This document shows, piece by piece, positions 25,175 through 33,471 of a stretch of DNA of 64,000 nt. Made by a program: the position numbers and the translations under genes. The stretch's first letter is position 1. Every line of letters starts with the position of its first letter. Under the pieces are notes generated by a model, which worked only from the letters and a program-made list of their open reading frames with translations, searched no databases and was not told where the DNA came from. Source of the DNA: Halothermothrix orenii H 168 (GTDB lineage: Bacteria; Bacillota; Halanaerobiia; Halanaerobiales; Halothermotrichaceae); NCBI RefSeq assembly GCF_000020485.1, contig NC_011899.1:1272501-1336500 (forward strand). Direction: 5' to 3'.

Positions 25175-26527
25175 CTATTTACCCTCTACATCATCATTAC
25201 TATTAAGATTTTTTAAAAAATCAAGCCTCTGCTTTATCTTTTTCTCCCGGCCCTGCTGACCGGGTTTATAAAACTCTGTTCCAGTTACCTCATCAGGGAC
25301 ATATTGTTGTTTAACATAATGGTAGGGATAATCATGGGGATATTTATATCCTAACCCGTGTTTTAGATTTCTGGCTCCTTTATAATGGGCATCCCTTAAG
25401 TGAAGAGGCACCTCCCCAGTATCATTATTTTTTACATAATTTAAAGCAGCATCAATACCTGTTATGACTGAATTACTTTTAGGGGCTGTAGCAATATATA
25501 TTACAGCCTCAGCCAGGGGAATTCTGGCTTCAGGTAAACCTACATATTCAACAGCATTGGCAGCTGAAGTAGCAACAACAAGAGCCATAGGGTCAGCCAT
25601 ACCCACATCTTCAGCAGCATGTACAATAATTCTTCTGGCTATAAAACGGGGGTCTTCACCTGATTCCAGCATTCTGGCCAACCAGAAAAGGGCAGCATCG
25701 GGATCTGACCCTCTCATACTCTTTATAAAAGCAGAAACTACATCATAATGGTTATCCCCCTGTTTATCGTATTTAAGTAGCTTTTTTTGTAGCGACTCAG
25801 AAATAATATTTTTATTAATATGTATAATTCCCTCTTTATCAGGAGGGGTAGTCAGAACAGCAATTTCCAGTCCATTTAAAGCAGTTCTGGCATCACCACC
25901 GGCAATTGAAGCTAAATACTGGAGGGCATCTTGACTTATATCTATATTATAATTCCCTAGACCCCTCTCTTCATTATTAAGGGCATTTTTTAAAATTTTA
26001 ATTATATCTTCTTTTTTCAGTGGTTTTAAACGAACTATCCGGGAGCGTGATAAAAGTGGTGAGTTTACTTCAAAATAAGGGTTTTCGGTTGTTGCCCCGA
26101 TAAGGGTTATGGTTCCACTTTCAACTGCAGGCAAAAGGGCATCCTGTTGTGATTTATTAAAACGGTGGATTTCATCAATAAATAAAATAGTTTTAATGCC
26201 ATGAAGAGAGCGGTTTTTACTTGCTTTATCTATGACTTCCCTGATTTTGCTTACCCCTGAAGTCACAGCATTAATTCTTATAAATTTACCCTCTGTTTTT
26301 CTGGCAATTACTTGAGCCAGACTCGTCTTACCACAACCGGGCGGACCATATAATATTAAAGACTGGACCCGGTCAGCTTCAATGGCCCGGCGCAGTGGTT
26401 TCCCCGGCCCAATCACATCTTCCTGTCCATAAAATTCATCGAGGTTTCCCGGCCGCATTCGATAAGCCAGTGGTCTATTTTTGTCATTACTCTCAGAATT
26501 TTGTTCAAAAAGATTAATAATTACCAC
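25175..26527 (-). CDS. rarA: Replication-associated recombination protein RarA (MgsA)
   Basis: The 450-residue AAA+ ATPase shows [19 protein letters not shown], Walker [10 protein letters not shown], Walker [21 protein letters not shown], sensor [21 protein letters not shown], and the C-terminal MgsA tetramerisation domain with [10 protein letters not shown]. It acts at stalled replication forks. The frame runs from GTG 26527, which overlaps the cyclo-ligase stop by 14 nt. The conserved part begins a few codons later and the true start is not certain. In Bacillus rarA lies near aspS, as it does loosely here. Confidence 0.95.
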   Translation of the reverse strand: MVIINLFEQNSESNDKNRPLAYRMRPGNLDEFYGQEDVIGPGKPLRRAIEADRVQSLILYGPPGCGKTSLAQVIARKTEGKFIRINAVTSGVSKIREVIDKASKNRSLHGIKTILFIDEIHRFNKSQQDALLPAVESGTITLIGATTENPYFEVNSPLLSRSRIVRLKPLKKEDIIKILKNALNNEERGLGNYNIDISQDALQYLASIAGGDARTALNGLEIAVLTTPPDKEGIIHINKNIISESLQKKLLKYDKQGDNHYDVVSAFIKSMRGSDPDAALFWLARMLESGEDPRFIARRIIVHAAEDVGMADPMALVVATSAANAVEYVGLPEARIPLAEAVIYIATAPKSNSVITGIDAALNYVKNNDTGEVPLHLRDAHYKGARNLKHGLGYKYPHDYPYHYVKQQYVPDEVTGTEFYKPGQQGREKKIKQRLDFLKNLNSNDDVEGK

Positions 26528-27095
26528 CCCCGGTTACCAATGTTTCGCGTTCCGTTATTACCATGTCTACAGGCTGGTCATAACGGTCAATTGGAAGGTT
26601 ATCCAGAAGTAAAGCATGGTAAGTAAAACCAACTGTTAATACATTGTCTGGTAGTTTGACCAGAAACCTGTCATAATAACCTCCCCCATAACCTATTCTA
26701 TAACCATCCCTGGAAAAAACAATCCCGGGGACAATAACAATATCAAGTCCTTTTAAGGGGGTATCAACACGATTTTGCGGTTCCGGAATTCCGTAGGCAC
26801 CTTCAACAAGATCATTTTCAAGGTCTTTAATAGGGCTAATCTTAATTTCCTTTTTATCAGTAATGCAGTAAGGTACAAGGACCTGTTTACCATAACCGAT
26901 TAGTTTAGTTATTAAGTCTCTGGTTTCTACCTCACTACCAGTAGAAACATAACACATAATCTCTTGAGCCACACTCACTTCACGTAAATTCAAAAATTTA
27001 TTATTTATACTAATACTCAACTCATGTCTTCTTTCAGGGTTAATACTACTTCTAAATCCCATAAATAACTTTCTCAATTCAGCCTTGGTCTGCAC
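26514..27095 (-). CDS. 5-formyltetrahydrofolate cyclo-ligase
   Basis: The 193-residue protein has the cyclo-ligase signature RIGYGGGYYDRFL and the N-terminal KAELRKLFMGFR helix. It converts 5-formyl-THF to 5,10-methenyl-THF using ATP. It starts at GTG 27095, 7 nt after AAAGGG. In Gammaproteobacteria the same family (ygfA) is found directly behind the 6S RNA gene, which matters here because a structured RNA lies directly upstream. Confidence 0.92.
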   Translation of the reverse strand: MQTKAELRKLFMGFRSSINPERRHELSISINNKFLNLREVSVAQEIMCYVSTGSEVETRDLITKLIGYGKQVLVPYCITDKKEIKISPIKDLENDLVEGAYGIPEPQNRVDTPLKGLDIVIVPGIVFSRDGYRIGYGGGYYDRFLVKLPDNVLTVGFTYHALLLDNLPIDRYDQPVDMVITERETLVTGGGNY

Positions 27096-27187
27096 ACCTG
27101 ACCACCCTTTATATAATATATTATCTTATATATAATATCAAAAATTTACACCAATATGAAGAAAAAATAAATTAAAACCCGGCATAA

Positions 27188-27217
27188 AAAAAACTAACCC
27201 TGTATGGTTAGTTTTTT
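27188..27217. terminator. Terminator of the structured RNA / mrp region
   Basis: A 12-bp stem (27188-27199 with 27206-27217, loop CTGTAT) is flanked by A-rich and T-rich runs, so it can work in both directions. On the minus strand it lies 37 nt after the structured RNA at 27254-27426. Confidence 0.85.
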
Positions 27218-27253
27218 AAAAATGAAATCTTTTTTATATCACTTTATTTAACG

Positions 27254-27426
27254 GTTCCGCCATGCCGTGTGGTCATTTATTTTGGTCCCTGTCTTCCAGG
27301 TGGGTGCCCTCCTACCTGGTTTGTATGTCCCTCTGTTAAAGGCATATACGCCGCAGGCAGAGTCCAGGCTCCCTTTCTATTTGGTGTTGGCCAAAACTAA
27401 ATTAACCATCACGGACATGGCAGAAC
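27254..27426 (-). ncRNA. Structured noncoding RNA, candidate 6S RNA
   Basis: About 173 nt closed by a long stem. GTTCCGCCATGCCGTGTGGT (27254-27273) pairs with 27405-27426 with only single-base bulges and mismatches. Inside are TTTTGG with CCAAAA, a hairpin of CCAGGT with ACCTGG, and CTCTG with CAGAG around a GGCG-TATA-TGCC loop. CCTGG and CCAGG offer an alternative pairing. It is GC-richer than its surroundings. On the minus strand a strong terminator follows after 37 nt, which sets the strand. Size, long rod-like closure and position between the aspS side and the cyclo-ligase/rarA genes fit 6S RNA. I could not align it to a known 6S sequence, and the promoter is unclear. Confidence 0.5.
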
Positions 27427-27464
27427 TTACTGTTCATACATATCTCAAGTTCAAATATATATTA

Positions 27465-28985
27465 TCACAAAACATTGGCCGTTGCAAGGCTGAGATATAC
27501 CAGTAAAAGTAAGAATATAACAGGAATCCACAGTAATTGAAATTGAAAAGAAACATAAACTGCCCTGTAAATAATAGCAGCCAGGTTCCTTATAAAATTA
27601 TAAAAATACCCCTCAAATACTTTTTCTGTATCCAGGGTCCGGTACAGTTTGCGGGATAACTTAATAACCCTCACAAACAGAGCCCTGAATATTTTTTTGA
27701 AATCAGGCCAGGGTTTTAAATACTTTTTTATTCCTTTAAAAATCACAAGGATAATAATTGCTGTGGTAGCATCGGCAAAAAGAATAATGACATTATGAAA
27801 GGTAAAAAGAGTGGGTTTGCCATGCACAAGCCGGGTATAAACTAAATCAGGCTTTAACATAACAATTAACATAATTAAAATTCCGGTAATCTGTGGCCAG
27901 CTGGACCTTAATACCGTTAAGTCACCAATCTTGACCTTATTTAACCTGAAATTACTACCTAAATCCTTAAAAAAAGCAAACCAGAGGAGCCTGAATCCGT
28001 ATAAAAATGTTACTATTCCGGTCAAGTGAATTAAAAACTCTCCTGCAAAACCACCTGGCAAGCTATATTTTAAATAATATTTGCTAAGATAACCGGGGAA
28101 AAATATAATCCCCATTAAAGACAATAAGGCCATTACTGAACTTATATAATTACCTGGTTGCTTTAAAAAAGGTTTTTTAAAATTAAATATAACCCGACCA
28201 CGGTATTCCTGTTCCCAGTAGCCACTACCTATAAATAACACTGTTTTGGCCAGACCATGACTTAATATATGAATTAAAGCCCCTGCCTTCCCATAACTGG
28301 ATCCAATTCCCAACCCCAGGGCAATATAACCCAGTTGACTTATAGTACTATAGGCAAGTATTAGTTTATAGTCACCGGAAGCAAGAGCCCTCAACCCACC
28401 ATAAATTATCATTAAAACCCCAAGAAAAAAGAGTAAGCGGTTATCACCGGGGAGAGTTCTGGCCAGAAGTATATAGCCAAGATTAACAACCCAACCCGAG
28501 AGAAGGGCACTTATGGGAGAAGGAGCTTTACTATGAACTACTGGCAACCAGAAATGGAGGCCAAACAGAGCACTTTTAGTTCCGACCCCAATAATTAAAA
28601 GAGTCTGTAAACTGACTTCATTTAAATACCCTATCTTATCATACCCATGATTTATAATTATGGCAACAGCCAGTAGTAACAGGGAAGTCCCTGCAAGCTG
28701 GACTAAAAAATATTGAACCCCCAGGTTGAAATCTTTTCTAAAGATCATTATAGCAGTAAATAAAGTTACAAGTTCCCAGGCCACTAAAAATATAACCCAG
28801 TCAGAAGTTAAAATAACGATCAGAGAAGCTATTAATGTACCCAGGTTCAGGAATATATATATATATTTCCCTTCTTTAAAGTAATAACACCCGGCTACAA
28901 TTGTTAGCATATTAATAATAAAAGCGGTCAATGCGAGGTACATATTTATATTAGTAATATCAATTAAATCCATTAATGGAATCAT
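27465..28985 (-). CDS. Proton-antiporter (MrpD/NuoL-N type) membrane subunit with long C-terminal extension
   Basis: The 506-residue membrane protein belongs to the Proton_antipo_M family. Conserved charged residues in helices are visible in VAWELVTLF, GTKSALFGLHFWLP and HGLAKTVLF. It differs from the MrpD next door by an extended C-terminal part (about 380-506) with extra helices and basic stretches. It is the last gene of the operon, 3 nt after mnhD, and probably takes the place of the antiporter-like N-terminal half of MrpA, which is missing as a single protein here. That equivalence is inferred. Confidence 0.82.
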   Translation of the reverse strand: MIPLMDLIDITNINMYLALTAFIINMLTIVAGCYYFKEGKYIYIFLNLGTLIASLIVILTSDWVIFLVAWELVTLFTAIMIFRKDFNLGVQYFLVQLAGTSLLLLAVAIIINHGYDKIGYLNEVSLQTLLIIGVGTKSALFGLHFWLPVVHSKAPSPISALLSGWVVNLGYILLARTLPGDNRLLFFLGVLMIIYGGLRALASGDYKLILAYSTISQLGYIALGLGIGSSYGKAGALIHILSHGLAKTVLFIGSGYWEQEYRGRVIFNFKKPFLKQPGNYISSVMALLSLMGIIFFPGYLSKYYLKYSLPGGFAGEFLIHLTGIVTFLYGFRLLWFAFFKDLGSNFRLNKVKIGDLTVLRSSWPQITGILIMLIVMLKPDLVYTRLVHGKPTLFTFHNVIILFADATTAIIILVIFKGIKKYLKPWPDFKKIFRALFVRVIKLSRKLYRTLDTEKVFEGYFYNFIRNLAAIIYRAVYVSFQFQLLWIPVIFLLLLVYLSLATANVL

Positions 28986-28988
28986 GAT

Positions 28989-30509
28989 TTATCTCCCCAG
29001 CAGCTGGCTAATGTATTTGCCATTATCAAGTAATGCTTCAGCAGCACCCAGCAATGGGCCATCAAATCTGTAATAAAAAAAACCAGATAAAACTACTAAT
29101 CCAAAAAATATTAGCACAACCATTACAACAGCTTGCTCCCGGTGAAATCCTGGAAACAGAACACTGGTTTCAAAAATATTATTTTCATTATAATCTACGT
29201 TTACTCTGGTAATCATGTATTTATAAATCCTGAGATAATAGATAACTGACAGAAAGCTTCCAAAAAGAACAACAAAAGCCCCAAAGTAATGGCCTTTTTC
29301 CAGAAAAGCTTTTAAGATAAACCATTTACCATAAAACCCATTCAGTGGAGGTATACCAATCATAGCCAGTCCGGCTGTAAAAATACTTAAGGTAACAGGG
29401 GGGTTAATATAAGCTATCCCCTTTAACTTTTTTATCCTGTGTTCTGAGGTAAACTTTAATAAATATCCAACCCCCAGGAAAAGTGTTATTTTCATAGTTA
29501 AATGGCTTATTACATGTATTAACCCTCCGTAGACACCTGAAATACTCCCCAGAAACAGGGAACCAATAATAATACCTGTATGGGCTATACTTGAAAAGGC
29601 AAGTACTCTCTTTATATCCTCTTCCTGCAAGGCAAAAATATGACCCAGCAGGGATGATACCAGAGCCATATAAATTATAACCGGTAAAAGTTTATCACCC
29701 TGGTTTATTCCAAAAACCGTCCAGAACAACCTGATGAAAACATAGATATAAACCTTCAATAGTAAACCTGATAGGAGAGCACTTATAGAACTGGGACAGG
29801 CACTGTGGGCTTTGGCCAGCCAGAAATGAAATGGGAATACCCCCAATTTTATCAATAAACTTGTAAGGAAAATAACTTTAATAAAATTTCTGGTGGTTAA
29901 AGGTATATGCTTAAATCTATCAGCCACTATAGCCATGTTCAAAGCCCCGGTAGTCTGGTATATTATAACTATTCCAATGAAAAATAACAGACCACTGATA
30001 ATACCATATATTAAGTATTTTATTCCTGCCTCTGTCCCCTTTTCGGTCCTGGTAAACGCCACCAGAGGAGCCGATGCTACCGTTATTAATTCTATAAATA
30101 CATACTGATTAAATATATCACCAGTTAAAACTACACCCTGCATAGCAGCAAAGAGTAAAAAGAGCAGCACATAATATTTGCCCTCATGGTGACCTATAAA
30201 ACCAATCGAATATAAAATAATTAAAAACATGGCTATATTAATCAGGATGGTGAAAAATAATCCCAGTCCATCAACGGCAATATTAATTCCTATTTCAGGA
30301 CCCCATCCTCCCAGTAAATAATAACTAAAATAATCCTTATAGCCTTCAACCCTGTAATCAATAATAATTCTTCCAATCAATATTACTTCCAGAAACGAGA
30401 CACCGACTACGAGGTATTTTCTCAGACGCTTATTTATGATATCAATTAATGGAATTAAAAAGGCAGTAGACAGGGGTATTATGATTAACATTAATATTGA
30501 CAAAGACAT
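28989..30509 (-). CDS. mnhD: Na+/H+ antiporter subunit MnhD/MrpD
   Basis: A 506-residue proton-channel-like membrane protein. Diagnostic helices carry FIELITVASAPLVAF (glutamate), IKLGVFPFHFWLAKAHSACP (lysine) and HLTMKITLFLGVGYLL. It is the MrpD-type subunit, related to NuoM/NuoN of complex I, and forms an ion path in the Mrp complex. Its start overlaps the mnhC stop by one base. Confidence 0.92.
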   Translation of the reverse strand: MSLSILMLIIIPLSTAFLIPLIDIINKRLRKYLVVGVSFLEVILIGRIIIDYRVEGYKDYFSYYLLGGWGPEIGINIAVDGLGLFFTILINIAMFLIILYSIGFIGHHEGKYYVLLFLLFAAMQGVVLTGDIFNQYVFIELITVASAPLVAFTRTEKGTEAGIKYLIYGIISGLLFFIGIVIIYQTTGALNMAIVADRFKHIPLTTRNFIKVIFLTSLLIKLGVFPFHFWLAKAHSACPSSISALLSGLLLKVYIYVFIRLFWTVFGINQGDKLLPVIIYMALVSSLLGHIFALQEEDIKRVLAFSSIAHTGIIIGSLFLGSISGVYGGLIHVISHLTMKITLFLGVGYLLKFTSEHRIKKLKGIAYINPPVTLSIFTAGLAMIGIPPLNGFYGKWFILKAFLEKGHYFGAFVVLFGSFLSVIYYLRIYKYMITRVNVDYNENNIFETSVLFPGFHREQAVVMVVLIFFGLVVLSGFFYYRFDGPLLGAAEALLDNGKYISQLLGR

Positions 30510-30841
30510 TAGTCATCCAGCCCCTTTAATTCATCAATGTTAACTGTATCCCGATGTTTACTTAATTCAATAATTAAGGTCAATAATAAAGCAGTCGTAC
30601 TGGCCCCGATAACAATTGCTGTCAGGGCTAAAGCCTGAGGCAAGGGATCACTTACCTTTTCGACCATATCTTCCATATTCATAATTGGCGCTTTTCCACG
30701 GTCAGAAATAGCTATTAACCAGAAGAGGACCGAAGCTTCCATGATATTTAATCCGATAACTATCTTTATTAAATTCTTTTTAGTTAGTAATGTATAAAAG
30801 CCCAACATGAATAGCAGGATAAACACCAGGTGATATAACAC
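30509..30841 (-). CDS. mnhC: Na+/H+ antiporter subunit MnhC/MrpC
   Basis: A NuoK-like subunit with three membrane helices; the motif IVIGLNIMEASVLFWLIA is typical of MrpC. I start it at GTG 30841, six bases after GAGGAGG, giving 110 residues. The longer frame from TTG 30856 overlaps that ribosome site. The conserved glutamate in NIMEASV matches the NuoK/MrpC glutamate. Confidence 0.91.
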   Translation of the reverse strand: MLYHLVFILLFMLGFYTLLTKKNLIKIVIGLNIMEASVLFWLIAISDRGKAPIMNMEDMVEKVSDPLPQALALTAIVIGASTTALLLTLIIELSKHRDTVNIDELKGLDD

Positions 30842-30842
30842 T

Positions 30843-31568
30843 TTAATCCTCCTCAAAGGTTTTCTGGATCATACTATAAAACATAATAGCAAGTCCGGCC
30901 CCGACTTTAAAACCTATACTTATATTAATCAGGGGAATACTACCGGCACTGATAATTTTACCTATCCTGGCTTTAAAGATGGGTAAGTTGCTCAAAAATA
31001 TTCCATCTATTAAAATACCTAAAATGGCTACAATAATAAAAACCAGGGCTCCTCCGGTCTCAATAATGGTTTTACTGTCAGGACTATATTTATTATAATC
31101 AAAGGCACTACCGTAAACAACACTAAAAATAATGGAAATAACTGCCAGAATTACCCCTCCCTGAAATCCACCACCCGGAGAAAGATGGCCATGGAGCATG
31201 AGGTAAATACTAAATAAAAAGATAAAAGGAGTTAAAAGCCCGAAGGTCCTTTTAACAATAAAGGTTAAACCCCTGGATGATACCGGCAACCTTTTCCTTG
31301 ATAGAATTAAAACTATACCACTTACAGCGGCAAATATAACCGTACTTTCTCCCAGGGAGTCAAAAGCACGATAATCATATAAAATTGAAGTCACCAGATT
31401 TAAGGAACCACTCTCCCTTACCCCTTCTTTAATATAATGATCAGATGCTGAGTTAAAAGTTGAATTCAGAGGAAGTTTATTAAAGTAACCTGCCAGAATT
31501 AATCCCAGTGTTAAAAGTATAATGCCAACAAAGATATTTTTTAATTTTTTCCTTTGAATATTAATCAT
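30843..31568 (-). CDS. mnhB: Fused MrpA-C-terminal (MbhE-like) and MnhB subunit
   Basis: The 241-residue protein joins two parts. The N-terminal part (about 1-95) resembles the far C-terminus of MrpA, or MbhE in archaeal membrane-bound hydrogenases (NLVTSILYDYRAFDSLGE). The C-terminal part (about 100-240) is MnhB/MbhF, with YLMLHGHLSPGGGFQGGVILA. In MrpABCDEFG systems these lie in separate proteins. It overlaps the DUF4040 gene by 8 nt and shares its AGGAGGG ribosome site. Confidence 0.9.
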   Translation of the reverse strand: MINIQRKKLKNIFVGIILLTLGLILAGYFNKLPLNSTFNSASDHYIKEGVRESGSLNLVTSILYDYRAFDSLGESTVIFAAVSGIVLILSRKRLPVSSRGLTFIVKRTFGLLTPFIFLFSIYLMLHGHLSPGGGFQGGVILAVISIIFSVVYGSAFDYNKYSPDSKTIIETGGALVFIIVAILGILIDGIFLSNLPIFKARIGKIISAGSIPLINISIGFKVGAGLAIMFYSMIQKTFEED

Positions 31569-31803
31569 TATCCCTCCTCACCTGGCTAATAGCTGTAATA
31601 AATATTGCGGTATTTATTCCTGCACCTATAACCGCTTCAGCCAGTGAGACATCCGGAGCCTGGTAGACCAGGTACAAAATAGAGAGAACAATAGAAAAGA
31701 TAGAAAAGGCCAGTACGGAGTTTAAAATATTTCTAAAACATACCGTTATTGTTGCTGTCACTACCAGGAAAACCAGTAAAATACCTTCAAGAATTATCAT
31801 CAA
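31561..31803 (-). CDS. DUF4040/MbhD-like subunit (detached MrpA domain)
   Basis: An 80-residue, three-helix protein with the motif YQAPDVSLAEAVIGAGINTAIF. This is the DUF4040 domain, which in group 1 Mrp systems is part of the large MrpA chain and in archaeal Mbh/Mbx is the separate MbhD subunit. Here it is separate and overlaps mnhG by 4 nt (ATGA). Confidence 0.9.
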   Translation of the reverse strand: MMIILEGILLVFLVVTATITVCFRNILNSVLAFSIFSIVLSILYLVYQAPDVSLAEAVIGAGINTAIFITAISQVRRDND

Positions 31804-32144
31804 TCATCATTCCCGAGATATAATGAGTATTCATCCTTTTTATATTTATCCGGTTTTGCTATTTTTTTACGGTAGGAAGCCCGGGCAATGGCATGGGTAG
31901 CCATGGGATTGGAAATAAGAAAGAAAAAACCAATTAAAAGAATTTTCAAGCTCAGGTAAAATTCCCAGACATATATAGAAGCACCAACTGATATCAAAAC
32001 CGCACTTATGGTAAGGGCAACTGCCCCGGCATGCATCCTGGTATATAAGTCAGGAAATCTCAATAATCCCAGGACTGTTACTACCCCAAAAAAGCCACCC
32101 AATCCAAATAATATATAGGAAATAATAACCCTTAAATAATTCAT
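31800..32144 (-). CDS. mnhG: Na+/H+ antiporter subunit MnhG/MrpG
   Basis: A 114-residue membrane protein with the MnhG signature LGLLRFPDLYTRMHAGA and SNPMATHAIARASYR. It is a small accessory subunit of the Mrp complex. It overlaps mnhF by 4 nt, so translation is coupled. Confidence 0.94.
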   Translation of the reverse strand: MNYLRVIISYILFGLGGFFGVVTVLGLLRFPDLYTRMHAGAVALTISAVLISVGASIYVWEFYLSLKILLIGFFFLISNPMATHAIARASYRKKIAKPDKYKKDEYSLYLGNDD

Positions 32145-32398
32145 TTAAATAACTCCTTATGCTCAAAATATTTAGCAAAAATAAGGACATCTACAAATAA
32201 CAAAACCGCATAAGCCAGGACTACATCTATTAATATTTCTATATTAAAATATAATCCCACCATCAGGATAACCATAGACAGGAGAACACCGATAGAATCG
32301 GCTGCAATCAACCTATCAGGAATAGTGGGGCCGACTATAACACGATATAGACACATAATTGCCAGTAATGATAAAAAAATACTCATAAATATTATCAT
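32141..32398 (-). CDS. mnhF: Na+/H+ antiporter subunit MnhF/MrpF
   Basis: An 85-residue protein with three helices and the MnhF signature RVIVGPTIPDRLIAADSIGV, which includes the conserved aspartates. It overlaps mnhE by 4 nt. Essential small subunit of the Mrp cation/proton antiporter. Confidence 0.94.
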   Translation of the reverse strand: MIIFMSIFLSLLAIMCLYRVIVGPTIPDRLIAADSIGVLLSMVILMVGLYFNIEILIDVVLAYAVLLFVDVLIFAKYFEHKELFK

Positions 32399-32913
32399 CT
32401 AAAAATCACTCCAAGCCACCTTTCAAACCTCTCAATTAAGGCCTTTCTGGTTTCAGCTTCTTCTTCAGTGTGTACATCTATCCAGTGTATATAAAAGGAC
32501 CTTTCACTGGTATCAAAATCAAGGGTTAAAGTACCGGGGGTCAGTGTAATCAAATTGGCCAGAATTGTAATGGCTGATACATTGGTTAAACTGGTCTTTA
32601 CTTTGACAATCCCCGGTGAAAAACTGGGAGTCTTTTCAAAAGCATGTCGGGCTACTTTAATAGCGGCAACAAAGGCTTCATAAAAAAATACAAATATAAA
32701 TAATATCATTAATAATATTTTCCGGACATATACTTTAAAGGAATAAGTCCTTGAAGAAAATCTGAATAACATATCACTGAAAAGAAAGCTGGATACCAGG
32801 GAAACAATTATCCCCAGTAAAAGAGTATCCTTACCCGGGCTGGCTGTTAATAACATCCAGACAAGAAAAACAAATATAAAAGTAAAGACCCTTCCTTTTT
32901 TATTTTTCTTCAT
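32395..32913 (-). CDS. mnhE: Na+/H+ antiporter subunit MnhE/MrpE
   Basis: A 172-residue membrane protein of the MnhE family. Visible family features are VWMLLTASP near the N-terminus, PGIVKVKTSLTN, ANLITLTPGTLTLDF and the C-terminal HWIDVHTEEEAE. It is the first gene of the operon E-F-G-DUF4040-B-C-D-D2, all overlapping or within 3 nt. The complex exports Na+ in exchange for protons and supports growth in salt or alkali. Confidence 0.93.
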   Translation of the reverse strand: MKKNKKGRVFTFIFVFLVWMLLTASPGKDTLLLGIIVSLVSSFLFSDMLFRFSSRTYSFKVYVRKILLMILFIFVFFYEAFVAAIKVARHAFEKTPSFSPGIVKVKTSLTNVSAITILANLITLTPGTLTLDFDTSERSFYIHWIDVHTEEEAETRKALIERFERWLGVIFR

Positions 32914-32976
32914 AATTTAACCCCTCATTTTAAAATCTGGATGTAACTTTATTACAATCATTTAATTCCTATCATA

Positions 32977-33031
32977 AGTCTATCATAACCTGATGTAGCT
33001 TGACAATGGTTTTATTGTTTTTCTTTATAAA
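32977..33031. promoter_or_regulatory. Back-to-back promoter candidates for mnhE and the small plus-strand gene
   Basis: The sequence CTTGACAATGG at 32999-33009 gives a -35 on both strands: TTGACA on plus (33000-33005) and TTGTCA on minus (33001-33006). Plus -10 candidates lie around TTTATA (33024-33029, 18 nt). The minus -10 candidate is TAGACT (32977-32982, 18 nt). If both are used, RNA polymerase could not bind both at once. Confidence 0.4.
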
Positions 33032-33122
33032 TCATAATTACCGGATAATTGCGTATGGAAGTCTACATAAAAAAAGACTCTGTTACATAATCTGTAGTAA
33101 TAGAGATTCAAGGAGTGGTCCC

Positions 33123-33419
33123 ATGATAGCTGAATCTTTAACCACTATCTTTATTCTGGCCATCATCGTAGAAGTTGTTGTTAATGGAATAAAGGCTGCT
33201 TTTCCCGTTTTAAAAGGAAACAGCAGCCGTGTCGTGGCTGCTGTTGTTGGTATTGCCCTGTGTATAACTACCAGTATTGGTATTCTTGAAAAACTAAATA
33301 TAGGGGTCCGTAACCCATTAATAGACCAGATAATAACAGGGATTATTATATCACGGGGTTCAAGTGCCATACATGATATAACATCCCTTTTTAATAAACA
33401 GAAACCTAAAATAATATAA
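33123..33419 (+). CDS. Small membrane protein, holin-like, unknown
   Basis: A 98-residue plus-strand protein starting at ATG 33123, 7 nt after AAGGAG. It has two or three membrane helices (about 5-22, 33-52 and possibly 66-82) with VVNGIKAAFP, SSRVVAAVVGIALCITTSIGIL and IIISRGSSAIHDI, and a basic C-terminal tail. The layout recalls small phage-holin-like proteins found in Firmicute genomes, but I cannot name the family. It is the only plus-strand protein gene after the window start, and it is divergent from the mrp operon. The minus-strand frame over the same bases has no good ribosome site. Confidence 0.65.
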   Translation: MIAESLTTIFILAIIVEVVVNGIKAAFPVLKGNSSRVVAAVVGIALCITTSIGILEKLNIGVRNPLIDQIITGIIISRGSSAIHDITSLFNKQKPKII

Positions 33420-33471
33420 AGAACAGGCAAAAGAAAAAAAGTTAAGTAAGAAATCAGAAGGTGTTAGTTTT

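Noticed and set aside
27267-27506. 79-codon plus-strand frame near 27.4 kb
   Set aside because: It overlaps the structured RNA and the end of the mrp operon and has no ribosome site; the open frame follows from the GC-richer RNA sequence.
33083-33430. 115-codon minus-strand frame over the small membrane protein
   Set aside because: The plus-strand gene has AAGGAG at 7 nt and a membrane-protein pattern; the minus frame has neither.
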